In this document: in pieces, positions 1-10,510 of the stretch
Position numbering within the stretch: the stretch's first letter is position 1
How the letters are laid out: each line of letters opens with the position of its first letter
Origin: Entoloma clypeatum
Taxonomy: Eukaryota > Basidiomycota > Agaricomycetes > Agaricales > Entolomataceae
Direction of reading: 5' to 3'
NCBI GenBank assembly: GCA_963565915.1
Contig: OY751486.1
Location: 4,402,001 to 4,466,000, forward strand
DNA: 64,000 nt
Notes under the pieces: generated by a model
The model's input: the letters and a program-made list of their open reading frames with translations, nothing else
The model's database searches: none
Told to the model about the DNA's origin: nothing
Made by a program: the position numbers and the translations under genes

Positions 1-457
1 CTCCGCTTATCTCTGATTCTTCTCTGATAGCTGCCCTTGTGGGCTCCGGCTCTACTCATTGCTTTATTGACTCCCGTTACGCTTCATCCTATAAACTCCC
101 TTTCACCTCCATACCTCCGATTGAACTTAAATTATTTGACAGAACGTCCAACTCCGTCATTACTCAGGTGGCTGATCTCCCTGTATACTTTTTCTCCGGT
201 GAAAATATGGCCATTACAGCCTATGTGACTCCGCTCAATTCCTCCTGTTCTATGGTTCTTGGATACAACTGCCTCACACACTACAATCCTATGATTGACT
301 GGGTATTGGGCAGTATCACTTTCCATCCACAGCTCTTGAAGGAATCTCCAACCTTGACATCTTTTGCCAGGTCAGCTCCACTACCTCTGCAGACCTCTCC
401 CGATACTCCAACCTCCGACTCCGGTACACCCGCTGCAACTCTGGATGTTGTTCCGAA
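1..457 (+). pseudogene. Ty3/gypsy polyprotein fragment, retropepsin region
   Basis: The frame is open from the window edge and encodes a retroviral-type aspartic protease segment of a gypsy polyprotein. The active-site loop reads GSGSTHCFID, where the family normally has D-S/T-G; the catalytic Asp codon is GGC (Gly) at 42-44. The second half of the fold is visible as VLGYNCLTHYNPMIDW, the usual G-x-x-W/C-L...HNP-x-I-D-W block that follows the retropepsin flap. The segment ends where the hAT-like repeat begins at 458, so RT, RNase H and integrase are absent on this side. It is a dead relic: the catalytic residue is lost and the gene is cut off. The start lies left of the window. Confidence 0.75.
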
Positions 458-1377
458 TAGTGTTCAAAGGTCCAGTTTACTTTTTCATAAATTAGACTGA
501 GACCAGATCGAACCGAACTGGTGAAAGACCAGACTGCCGGTCTCGGTTTTTAAGGTTTCGGATCACGGCCAGTCTTCAGTTCACTCGAAACTTTAGAATT
601 TGAAAGACCGGCCAAAGACCAGTTCGGATCGGTTTAAACCAGTATTTTCCACAGAACAATCTGAGGAACGGAAATCAAGATCACGAAACGGCAAAGTGCA
701 AAATTTGTGCTATTTGCAAGAATTGAACTCACAACCTCTATAGTACAGAACATTAGTTCAGTCATCTATCTAACCAACTGAGCCACACATCCATTATATC
801 TGGTGCATCACACTCATTCTACATCACAACTTTCCCACTTCCCAAATAGACACACCTAAAAAAACAAAAGATGTGTGTGCATGCTCCCTCCTGCTCGATC
901 ACAAGTAGACAGATTATAAATAAAATCTATAAATATATTCTGGCCTTTTCAGCATCTGTGCCCCTCATTGCAGAGTCAGCAATGGATGGATGCATTGTTT
1001 CGACGTTGGATGACACGCATCACGCGCGCATCAAATATATGTAAACAAACTCAAAAACATCGCATTTCTCCTTAATATGGCTACACAGGAGGAAGTCAGC
1101 TTACAGACTATATCAATTATGTAGCAGAGTATCATATGTCAATAAATATGTGTTGATTTTATGGAATGATGCCACAGATTTTAAGTCATAGAGGTGCCGT
1201 GCTCTACACCAAATAATAGTAAACAATGCACAAAATGCATCACGCAGGCATGCACAGTGCCTTCCTCATGGTCTAATAATAGTTGGAAATGATAGAATTT
1301 ATAAATAGATATGTATTCACCTTCTGAAGCACTTTGTATAATTTTAAGAAGTCCAGATAAGATAGAAATAATGAAAT
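458..1377. repeat. hAT-like non-autonomous repeat, copy 1 (left part)
   Basis: This block is nearly identical to 17787-18707 apart from its first 60 bases. It begins with TAGTGTTCAAAGGTCCAGTT, close to the terminus TAGTGTTTCAAGGTCC found on three other elements in the window. Its first 200 bases are crowded with GACCGG/CCGGTC-type motifs. It inserted into the gypsy protease fragment ending at 457. I see no matching right terminus, so this copy is truncated or its end is unrecognisable. It holds a tRNA-like segment at 704-793 and no ORF. Confidence 0.6.
704..793 (-). repeat. tRNA-Ile-like (SINE-type) segment, copy 1
   Basis: On the minus strand an A-box match TGGCTCAGTTGG (774-785) is followed about 44 nt later by a B-box match GAGTTCAATTC (720-730). 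A T-arm of five pairs (GTGAG with CTTGC, including G-T pairs) folds around TTCAATT. The anticodon-like loop can be read CTAATGT, which would give AAT (Ile). The variable region is too long and the acceptor stem does not pair, so it is a tRNA-derived relic and not a functional tRNA gene. The same segment recurs at 18033-18122. Confidence 0.6.
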
Positions 1378-1456
1378 AGTGCCAGCTTTTGCTGTCTTGG
1401 TGTTTCGGAGTGCCATGACTAGCAGGAATCCAAAAATGGTTTGAGTTTAAATATAC

Positions 1457-2096
1457 TGTTAAGTAGGTGAAACATTGGAGCTTTGTTGGAGTCCGTTGGA
1501 GGTCGGACGTAGGACTGAGACCAGAAGGGAACTCTGGAAATGCGGAGAAACGATGAAGGGGAGGGACATGGCTTCAATGTATGTGTTGCGCTGCCGTTTG
1601 TTGAATAAGGTGTCCCAATTTCAGGAGGTTAGAGGAGAGGTTGGAGGTGCAGAGGTTCTCAGAGAGATCTCGGTGAGGGACACACTGACATGGAAGTGAT
1701 CGGACAATGTCGGAGTTGTGACTCAGACACAGTACTGAGTTCATCAAAGGATAACAATGGAGGAAGAGCAGAAGATGATGATGTCGTCAGCATATTGTAC
1801 CACGGCGAGGATCTCTGGCATGAACTGAGAGTAGATGAGTGAACTTGGTTGATATTCGAACTGAGGAACTACAGGTATGTTGCCAGCAACTGATCAAACA
1901 TCGGAGATGTCGGTCAACGGACCATGTGGAAAAGGCGATGCATAAGTAAACAGGAATATGGATATAAAATGCATAAAGGCATGGAGTTATGAATATGAAA
2001 TGCAAGATGGCAATGTGCGGAGATGTGGAGGTAACAGATGTCCGGAATATCGGAGGATGATCAGAGTGGATTGGAGACTTGGAGACGGATATAACA
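1457..2096. repeat. Decayed LTR of the 753-bp LTR family
   Basis: The block starts TGTTAAGTAGG and ends ATATAACA, and aligns along its length with the better-preserved solo LTR at 40349-41101. Many CpG sites of that copy are TpG or CpA here (cgtgg/catgg, gacgtgg/gacatgg, cggac/cagac). The flanking 5-mers (tatac, cattt) do not match, so the target duplication is lost or one end is rearranged. There is no convincing ORF. Confidence 0.7.
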
Positions 2097-3045
2097 CATT
2101 TTGGACAACATGTCATTTTATCTTTGAAGTAAGATTTTAATCCTTGTTCAAGATGTTGCAGATTTATGGATAAATCACTGTTCATCCTAAAGAGTGTTGT
2201 ACATGAATCATTGCATGAGATAAAATCAATTAATGCAAAGTTCATTGAGCTTAGCTCTTTTCTCTATATTTTCCCCCTTTTTCAGTTGAGTGAGGAATTG
2301 TCATGCTGAAATGACATAAATCATTTGCTTTGTCAAATGGCATAGTAAACTGAAACAGTGCAGAACTTGGCTGGGAAACCAATAAGTCATGTGAAAAGGG
2401 TGTAAATCGCTGATCTGAGATAGCTAGTCTCAGGCGATTATTCCAGTTCCATTTGTAAGCAATGTTTATTTGCATGATTCCATGACTAATCCATTATGCA
2501 AATAGAGTATGTGTCACAAGGACTCTATTTAATTTCACAATGGAAATTATTCCCATGCAATAATGGAGAGCTTTTAAGATGAGGAGGTAACTCAATTAAG
2601 AGTTCTTTTGACACCCAATGATATAGAATCTCTTTATATGCTTTTTTCTTAAATAGTAGGCGGCTAGAAGGTGCACTAACTATTTGGATTATTCCAGGAT
2701 TGAATATAAGTTATTTGAACATTAAAAATGCCAAATGCATTTTTCAAGATCTCTTAGTATTTCTTTCATAAACATGTTACAAACAGATATATTGCAACAG
2801 CAAAAGAGAATACGAATCATTTTACATAATGATATGCTGATCTAAGGTCCAAGCATGGAAACACTATATTGGAATCTTCGACTGGTGGATCCCTGTGTTG
2901 TTCTGTTGTGACGGTGTTGAACACTATTCCATTATAGCTGCCTTGGTAGCGCTGAACAGAATCTGATAGTGCTCAAGAGAACTTGTTCTTTTCCCATAGA
3001 TTCTGATGCGGCTGATGAAATACATTGCACGATTCCGGCTGAGGA
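2097..3045. other. AT-rich stretch without recognisable gene
   Basis: I see no coding potential above background, no LTR ends and no terminal repeats. The right part may be downstream sequence of the copia gag relic that ends at 3046. Confidence 0.4.
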
Positions 3046-3711
3046 TCATATGCCAGAAAGGTAATCCTCAAGTGAGAAATCAGAAATATGGTTTATATGA
3101 TGATGATTGTATTTTTCAACAATCAATTCTTGAACCTTGGTGTAGGTGAGATCATTATTGTAGAGAAGAATCTCTGTGCCATAGTAATCCCAACTTGGAG
3201 AAGGGAGCGAAGATAGTAATATTAGGGTGCATGTCGACTGAGAAATAGAATGATGTGTGCTGGGGTGATCATAGATCTTATTGAGATAATCAATCTCAAT
3301 TGCAGGGTGTCGCTTCATTGAGAGTTTGAATAACAATGCAGCACAGACATCAGACAGAACTGTTGAGTAGACAGCTTATCCAAATCTATTTTTTAACTCA
3401 AACCAAGTCTCGCAAGACGTGCTTTTGATGAGTTTGATCAACAGATCAGCATGGAGTTGAATATTGGCAAGAGCCAATTGATCCCTAATGTTCCATCCTC
3501 TGACTAATGTTGCGGCTTTCTGCTTATGTGCAGAGGACTCTGAGGGTCTCTTTTTAATCCCAGCAATGAATTGCCACAAATCTTGAGATTTAAGGTATGA
3601 ACACATGGTGTTCGACCACTCAAGATAGTTAAGGCCGTCAAGAACAGGAACAGCAATCAAAGTATTGATTGATGACATGTTTTGATCTGTTTGAAAAACA
3701 GTTGTCAGCAA
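3046..3711 (-). pseudogene. Ty1/copia Gag relic (family C)
   Basis: The minus strand begins with a Gag N-terminus containing PVLDGLNYLEWSNTMCSYLK, the usual opening of plant and fungal copia Gag (UBN2-like) proteins. It continues to SCETWFELKNRFG and stops at 3376. The Gag then resumes in another frame at 3336 (LNKIYDHPSTHH...LSSLPSPSWDYYG...VQELIVEKY), so at least one frameshift lies between 3336 and 3376. No zinc knuckle, protease or polymerase follows in order. The family differs from copia A and B of this window. Confidence 0.7.
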
Positions 3712-4047
3712 AATATCAAGAACAATTTAAACCAATTCAGGTATTGTCTGAATTGTTGACACATGTCAGAGAGCTTCGTAATAGCTTTTATTAATGTGAC
3801 TAAGGGTCACAATGCTGTGGTATTTATTAAAGATGGTTGTCTAAGATAGCATCTAATACCAGGTGTGATTCTCCTTTCTCCATCACTACTGTGCTCAAAG
3901 TGGGAGGGTAAGTCCTCACTGCAAGCTTCCCAGATGTTCAGTGGACATCCCGCCCAGGGGTTCTGGAGGGTCATGGTGAACAATTGAAGAGAATGTAGAT
4001 GGGGATGCATACTGCTTTACATTTTCCACATTTACAAGTACAGACAT

Positions 4048-4957
4048 TATAAGGGCGACCTTACGATTCAACAACTCTGAAGTGACTCCAACGTTGGACA
4101 ACTTGCAAGGGAGATCCAAAGGTTAAATTGAGGTCAACAATATACAATACAAGACACACCTTGCAAGGGAGATCCAAAGAGAAAGTTCTAAGGATTCCCC
4201 TGCAGGGCTGGGTAGCTATATAGACAATGAAAATTGGAAATGTAAGTAGGAATGTTGAAATATGAGGATGATCAGGAGTAGAGATGGGAACACATGCATG
4301 GTCATCAGAAGTGCATGCATGATGATATCAATCATGTCCCGACGTGTGCTCCGACACAGAACACAGTTGGAGGTTGGAGGTGGTGGGGAGAAAGTAAAGT
4401 AGAGTAAAGTAAAGTAAATGAATAAGTAGTGAACACACCATTGTTGATGATCCAATGCAGTCTGGAATTGAGAGGTTCAATGTCAGAGGATCGGAATCAT
4501 TGGAATTGGGTACAGGTGCAGAGGGTCCCAACTCCGATAGTTCAGAGCTCCGGTCCGACAACCTTCTTGTTGGATAACATGATTGGCAAAGCGTGCAGCA
4601 CATCCGCTCTTCATGAACCAACAGATCTTGGCATAGTTATCTGCAAACAGTGGGTGGAAAGTGCGGAGCACATCGGAAGGATTGGATGGGTGCAAAGCAT
4701 GTTGGACTTCGAGGAGGGAAATCTCAATACTATTGAGTGTTGAAGGGATCAGGATCGGAGGTGCGGAGAAGTTACTGATTGTTGGACATCAGGGTGGTGT
4801 TGGAGGACATCGGAGGAGTATCAGAATGATGGGGGGATAATGTGAATTGGAAAAAAGGAAAAAGGAATACCACAGATCTTCAATCATTAACCATTCTCTA
4901 TTCATCCAGGGCCTTGCCCTTAATCATTCTCTATTCCTCTAGGGCCTTGCCCTTACA
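4048..4957 (-). mobile_element. Internally deleted gypsy copy (Gy1 family), TSD GACAT
   Basis: The element begins TATAAGGGCGACCTTACGAT, aligning with the start of the Gy1 LTR, and ends GCCCTTACA like the Gy1 LTR end. Perfect 5-bp duplications GACAT lie at 4043-4047 and 4958-4962. Only about 0.9 kb remains: one recognisable LTR (about 4048-4440), a Gag scrap and a stub of the second LTR. RT, RNase H and integrase are missing. The first LTR base pair TG has become TA. Near the right end a roughly 33-bp unit (CATTCTCTATTC...GGGCCTTGCCCTTA) is duplicated in tandem. Confidence 0.7.
4483..4743 (-). pseudogene. Gypsy Gag scrap inside the deleted element
   Basis: The minus strand encodes FADNYAKICWFMKSGCAARF and then VIQQEG-CRTGALNYRSWD. 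This aligns with the Gy1 Gag segment FADDHARIYWALSFMKSGRA...IIQQEHRTGAPCHQTW near 16560-16650. It supports assigning the 4048-4957 element to the Gy1 family. The frame is short and has no start of its own. Confidence 0.6.
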
Positions 4958-4984
4958 GACATGGTGTGCATGCCGTCCGTGTCA

Positions 4985-5297
4985 CGATTGTGTAACTTTC
5001 ACCTTCCAAATGTGTGGTGTGACCATGCAAACTTGATTACAGAGGTGAAGTTTGTGGAAACCATCAATACATTGAATAATATGGATGGGAGTGTGAGAAT
5101 AATGGTTTCCGTGAATGAAGCCATATCAGAAGCAGATGCAAGATCCTTTCATCTAGGAATAATTTTAAGTCAGCATCAAATCTGAGATCATGCAAGTTGC
5201 AACCATAAAAATGGGAAGTTCCTGAGGCAACCACAAGGGGCGCTTTATCAGGTACAGGGTGTAATAGATCAAGATTGATTGACAAAAAAATATTCAA
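4985..5297 (-). pseudogene. Copia protease-region relic
   Basis: In two minus-strand frames the sequence resembles a copia protease and linker. One frame has VVASGTSHFYG where a D-S-G-A/T-S-H-F motif is expected. Another frame downstream has LPSILFNVLMVSTNFTSVIKFA, like the block V-L-Y-V-P-x-L-S-T-N-L-I-S-V-x-K-L. At least one frameshift and loss of the catalytic Asp are implied. It lies upstream (minus sense) of the Gag relic at 3046-3711, so the two are not one collinear element. Confidence 0.4.
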
Positions 5298-5521
5298 GGA
5301 ACAGAAATTTCCTGAGAATCATGATGTCTGAATAAGATCTGAATATTAGCACATCAAGATTTTGGTTTTTGAAACTATAAACTCATTCTAAGGGCATTGA
5401 TTGAATCAAATGCTAATAACCACAAGAAAGTTATGCTTCTCAAGCAGGCATCATCACCTCCACTTTTAGGTATATTTATATGTCAATGCTCAAAACGGGT
5501 AAAAACTTGGAGTGACAGATA
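5298..5521. other. Unassigned AT-rich sequence
   Basis: No ORF, repeat end or RNA gene can be supported here. Confidence 0.4.
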
Positions 5522-5703
5522 ACCATATATAGTGTTTCAAGGTCCAGTCTGGTCACAGTTTTTTGCCCAAAAATTTTGAGACCAGAGACCAAGACCAGGT
5601 GAGTGGTCTCTCTGAAAAACTAAGACCAGGACCAGTTTAAACTGGTTTTTTGGCCAAAAAACTGGTTTAAACCTATGAACTGCATAGAACCAGGGGGGGT
5701 GGT

Positions 5704-6196
5704 TGTAAGGGCGACCTTACAATCCAACAACTCCGAAGCGCTCCGAAGCGACTCCGACATCGGACGACTTGCAAGGGAAATCCAAAGTTAAATTAGACTC
5801 TACGAAGTACAATATGAGGCGTACCTTGCAAGGGAAATCCAAAGAGAAAGTTCTGAGGATTCCCTTGCAGGCTAGACAGCTATATAGACGACGAGAATTG
5901 GAAATGAGGAGAGGAATGTTGAAATACAACAAAGATCGGGAGTAGGGATGGGAACGGAATATGTAAATCAGAAGCGTGCATGTGGTGGTATAAATCATTG
6001 CTCCGACGTGCACTCCAACGCGGAGGATGGGTCGGAAGTGTTGGAGGTCGGAGGTGTCGAAGGATAGATGGAAATGAAAGGAAACGTAAAGTATAGTAAT
6101 ATAAATAATAGACGTACCACAACGGTCGGAGAGTCGGAGGATGGGTCGGAGGTGTTGGAGGTGTTGGATTGAGGAAATCGGATGGTTGCCCTTACA
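5704..6196 (-). repeat. Gy1 3' LTR
   Basis: It is the partner of 17156-17647, with TG...CA ends in minus sense. It is followed inward by the polypurine tract complement TTACCCCCCTT (6197-6207). Confidence 0.9.
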
Positions 6197-6239
6197 TTAC
6201 CCCCCTTCTAAGGCGCGGCGTCTCAACGCGCAAGGCGAA

Positions 6240-7282
6240 ATGTACAGGACTCAAAGGCAGTTGCAGCGATTCGACGCAGAGCTCCCGGGTGTCGGCGGTG
6301 AAATTCCCGGACCAGGCGCGGAGCGTGGACATCCTCCTCTGTCTCCCATGAGTTTTCCTCGTAGCCGTACCCCTTCCACTTGACTAGGAACTGCAGCTTG
6401 CCTCATTGAAGCCGACTATCCAAGATCATTTCGACTTCATATTCCATTTCTTCTCCGACTGCAGTCGGAGGCGGAGGGATATGGACATCTTGTCAGAAGG
6501 GGTCTTCCGGAGCCAACGACAGTTTTACAACATGGAATACAGGGTGAATGCGAGACATAGAAGGAGGGAGTTTGAGTTCGTACACATGTGTTCCGACAGG
6601 TCAGACAACCGGAAATGGGCCTACATATCTATGAGCCAGCTTTTTGGTTGGTCGGGTGGTTTCGAGGTCGGAGGAATCCAGAAAAACCTTGTCGCCCGGT
6701 TGGAAGGTCGGAGTAGATGTCCGACGCTGGTTGTAGTACCGCGCCATGTTGTCTTTGGCCTTCCCCAAAGCTGCTCGTGCTTCCTCCAATGCGGACTTCA
6801 TCCGCTTGCTGAAATCCTCGATCTCTGACGGTCTTTGTCAGGGCTCAAAGCCCATACATGGGTGACATCCGGTGTCGACGTAGAAGGGGGTTTGGCATGT
6901 GGATGCGTGGACATGGTTATTGTACGAAAACTCTGCCATCGGAAGCCATTCATCCCAATCGTCCTGTCGCTCATTGACAAACAGTCGGAGGTATTGTTCC
7001 AATCCCTGGTTCACGTGTTCCGTCTGTCCGTCCGACTGCGGATGGTAGGCCGTCGAGGCAGCGACCTTGATACCTAACAGCCTGTACAATTCCCGCGTGA
7101 ACTTGGCAACAAACTGTGGTCCGCGATCAGAGACAATGGCCTCCGGAAGACCGTGAAGCTTCCAAACATGTTGAACATAAGATTTCGCGGATCCGAGGGC
7201 GGAGAGAGCGGAGTGCGTCGGAATGAAGTGTCCGTGTTTCCCGACTGAGTCTACTACTACCATGATAGTGTCATACCCATGG
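6240..7282 (-). pseudogene. Gy1 integrase core (C-terminal part) and chromodomain
   Basis: The minus strand encodes integrase core blocks HGLPEAIVSDRGPQF (second catalytic Asp) and TAYHPQSDGQTEHVNQGLEQY (catalytic Glu). These are followed by the GPY/F region AHRYVGPF and a chromodomain (about 6290-6470) with EYEVEMILDSRL...LVKWKGY..NSWE. In-frame TGA stops occur at 6838-6840 (FEP*QRP), 6601-6603 and within the chromodomain (DSRLQ*GK). In Gy3 the residues at the FEP and chromodomain stops are Arg, so CGA-to-TGA changes are the simplest explanation. The first part of integrase lies beyond the solo LTR at 7283-7684. Confidence 0.85.
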
Positions 7283-7684
7283 TGTTATGCTTAACAAACC
7301 GTTCCAAGGTTCAGGCAGAGTATGCAGGAAAGTGGAAAGGCGAAGAGCAAAGTGATTGCTAAATCTAAGGAATCTACTACAGTACATGAGGTTTATATAG
7401 GTACTGACTATAGGTGGTAGCGGATGAGTCAGTACTGTGGAAGGCAGTGCGCATGAGTAAGGTGACTGCGGAAGGCTATGTACAGTGAGTAAGCTGACTG
7501 CGGAAAGCGAGTTAGTGCAGGAGCAAAGTATACTAAAGGGGATGACGAAGTAATGTAATGAGTCAGACTGGGAATCGAAGGTTGCGAAAGTAGACATTAG
7601 ACATAGTGAGTTCGTAAGAGGGCGCCGAGTTGGGCCGATAAGTAAAAGATATGATGTGGTCCTCATACCATAGAGTCCGTAACA
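7283..7684 (-). mobile_element. Solo LTR of the Gy2 family inside Gy1 integrase
   Basis: This 402-bp block is nearly identical, in reverse complement, to the 402-bp 5' LTR of Gy2 (37766-38167). It is flanked by perfect duplications CATGG at 7278-7282 and 7685-7689. A solo LTR of this kind is left by recombination between the two LTRs of a full element. It interrupts the integrase frame after VDFITELPEA. Confidence 0.92.
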
Positions 7685-7689
7685 CATGG

Positions 7690-10139
7690 GCTTCTGGTAG
7701 TTCAGTGATAAAATCAACACTAGTTACCTGCCATCGCTCCAACGGGACTGGGAGCGGATGGAGTTCACCAGAGGGTGCGGAGCGTCGGACCTTGGTGTGG
7801 AGGCAGGGGTCGCAAGTTTTGCAATACTGACCAATTAAATGTGCCATGTGGGGCCACCAATAAGTGCGCGATACCAACTCTAGAGTCTTCCAGCTGTGGG
7901 TTGTTGGGCACATAAATGCAATCTCAGAAGTACAGTAAACCCTCCGACTGTTGCCATTCCGCTCCGCGGATGGATGCAGCTCCAACTGTCAGAAGGGATT
8001 TGATGACCTCTGCTATGTTACCCTCTAGAAGGCCATCGCAGATGCCCTGTCAGACCTTCCAGAGGACATCACGCTCCTCACCTTGAGTGGCTACTCCCCG
8101 AGTGGCCTGTATGGCAAACAGCTCCGGTCAGAGTAGGACTATGTCCTCGTTGTCCCGTGAGCCATCTCCATGGTCCACCCGACGCGACAGTGCGTTGGAC
8201 TTCCCCATCGACTTGCCCAGTTGATGGTGCATCTTGAAATCAAAACGCACTAGGTATAGAGACCACCGCGCTTGTCGCCGATTGAGCTTCTGGGTGGTCA
8301 TGAAGTATTCAAGGTTTTTGTGATCAGTCCAAATTTCCGCCGTCTTCTCCGCTCCTTCAAGGAAATGTCACCATTCCTCCAGCGCACGGATTACAGCCAG
8401 CATCTCCTTGTTGTGAATTTTGTAGTTGTGTTCCACTGGGCTAAGGCTTTTGGAATAAAATGCAACAGGGTGCCACTTACCGTCCTCCAACGGTTGGGAC
8501 AGTACCGCTCCAGTCGCAAAGTCGGAGCTATCCGCTTCGACTCGCCACTCCTTGCTGTGGTCGGGGAGGACAAGTATCGGAGCGGAGGTGATCCTCCGCT
8601 TCAGACCTCCGAAGGCCCCCGCTTCCTTGTCGCCCCAGGACCATACACAGCCCTTGGTTGTGAGTCGGAACAGAGGACGTGCGATGTCGGAGAACCCTTG
8701 GATGAAACGATGATAGAAGTTAGTGAATCCAAGGAAGGACTGTACCTCCCGCACATTAGTCGGAGTCGGCCACTCCGACACTCCGGCAACCTTGACAGGG
8801 TCCATTTCCACACGACCTTTCTCAATAATAAGGCCAAGGTATTTGATCCGTGTCTGTTCGAATTCACACTTCTCCGGTTTGAGATACAATCCGTGTTGTC
8901 GGAGCCGCTCTAATACTATGCGTGTGATCCTCTGATGCTCTGACAGGTCCGACGTAAAGATGAGAATATCATCAAGATAAACACATACGCCACCTTCAGT
9001 AATAAGATCTTGTAGGATATCATTCATCATAGTCTGAAAGGTTGAAGGACTATTAGTGAGTCCAAAGAACATTACAAGGGGTTCAAAGAGTCCCCGATTT
9101 GTCCGAAAGGCCGCTTTCCATTCATCGCCGGGCTTGATTCAGACATTATTGTAGCCCCATCGGATATCAAGCTTGGTGAAGTATTGAGCATTCTGGAGTT
9201 TGTTGACTAGTTCAGAGATGAGCGGAAGAGGGTACTTGTTTTTGATAGTCTTGGAATTGAGCGATCGATAATCCTGAATGAGTCGGAGGGAACCATCCTT
9301 CTTCTTGATGAAAAAGACCGGAGAGGCCATCGGAGATTTTGAAGGTCGGATCCGACCAGTGGCCAGATTTTCTTCCAAGAATGCATCGAGTTCCTTCTGT
9401 TCCTTTGGAGCAAGCAGATACACCTTGCAACCTGTCGGAGTTGCGTCGGGGATCAGCTCAATGGCATGGTCCCATACACGTTCCTCTGGCAGATTGTCGA
9501 AGGAGGTCTTGGAAAATACATCTTCAAAATCATGTAAGTGATTAGGTACAGAATCGCGAAAAGACTTGGGTTTCTGATTTTGGAGGAACACCTCTGATAG
9601 GCATTGTGAGGTAGTTGATGATGCTCGGACAAATTCCAACATCGGAGGTAGGGCTCTGATGAAGAGGCGATCTCCCTCTTTGAACTCATCTTCCTCCTCC
9701 GCATTGTCTTCCAACGGCTCATCCGATGATTGTTCTTCGTCCTCGCTTATGTCTTCCACCCAAGGGCCTCACGGGGCTTCCTCCACTAATCCAGCATCTG
9801 GCATCGGACCCATCCGACAAGTGCGGATGCGTGCCTGCTCGAATTTGCGGACCTTCCGCTCCTGAATGGCCTCCTGATGGCAAGTTCGACAGCGAGCGGG
9901 ACAGCGACTCATTCTCACCTCCCCGGAGGTCCAATCTACCTCGGGATTGTGCTCCTTGAGCCACGTGAATCCAAGTACAATATCCTGCTTTCACAGTCCA
10001 GTTACAGCGAGCTGGGTCCGCTCTGTGTGATCCTGATATCAGAGTATAACGTCCAGGACCTCCAATATTGCTCCGGCGTCGTTCGGAGTACTGTCGACAT
10101 TGTAGACAGGGATTGCACGTTGTAGCCTTCGGGTACTGA
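7690..10139 (-). pseudogene. Gy1 reverse transcriptase, RNase H and integrase N-terminus
   Basis: From right to left the minus strand encodes the protease-RT linker, then RT blocks ASPVFFIKKKDGSLR, FTKLDIRWGYNNV and the catalytic VYLDDILIF (around 8980). The thumb and RNase H follow (VEADSSDFATGAVLSQ, EIWTDHKNLEYF), then an integrase zinc-binding region with YWWPHM...CDPC. TGA stops interrupt at 9139-9141 (YNNV*IKPGDEW; Gy3 has Arg here) and 8368-8370 (EEW*HFLEG). The 10140 edge is the copia A1 insertion point. The acidic segment near 9650-9759 is linker. Confidence 0.88.
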
Positions 10140-10510
10140 TGTTGAAGTTCCACCTGGGCGCTAGCTGCAGATGTACTGAGCAACACAGCTACAGTGGAAG
10201 TACTCTACTTAACCGTTCTAGTCACTTACTTGGATTGGAAAGGGTGAGGCTGGTGAGAGCAGTTGAGGCTGGTAAGAGCGATGGAGCTGGTTAAGAGTCA
10301 AGAGACAACTTGTTGATATTGACAGTTTATATACCGTACTACTGTTTGTACCAACCAAATAAGTATGTAATCAAAGATGTGTAAATGGTCACGTGATGTA
10401 ATCTAATCTAATCTAATCTACGTGATGGAAAAGTTTCAACACCCCCCCATATTTAGTACATACTTCTAAATACATTTTTACTTTTTCTCATATAGGTACT
10501 CTTTCTTCGT

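Noticed and set aside
1457..2096. Full-length LTR insertion with target duplication
   Set aside because: Flanking 5-mers tatac and cattt do not match, so only an LTR relic is claimed.
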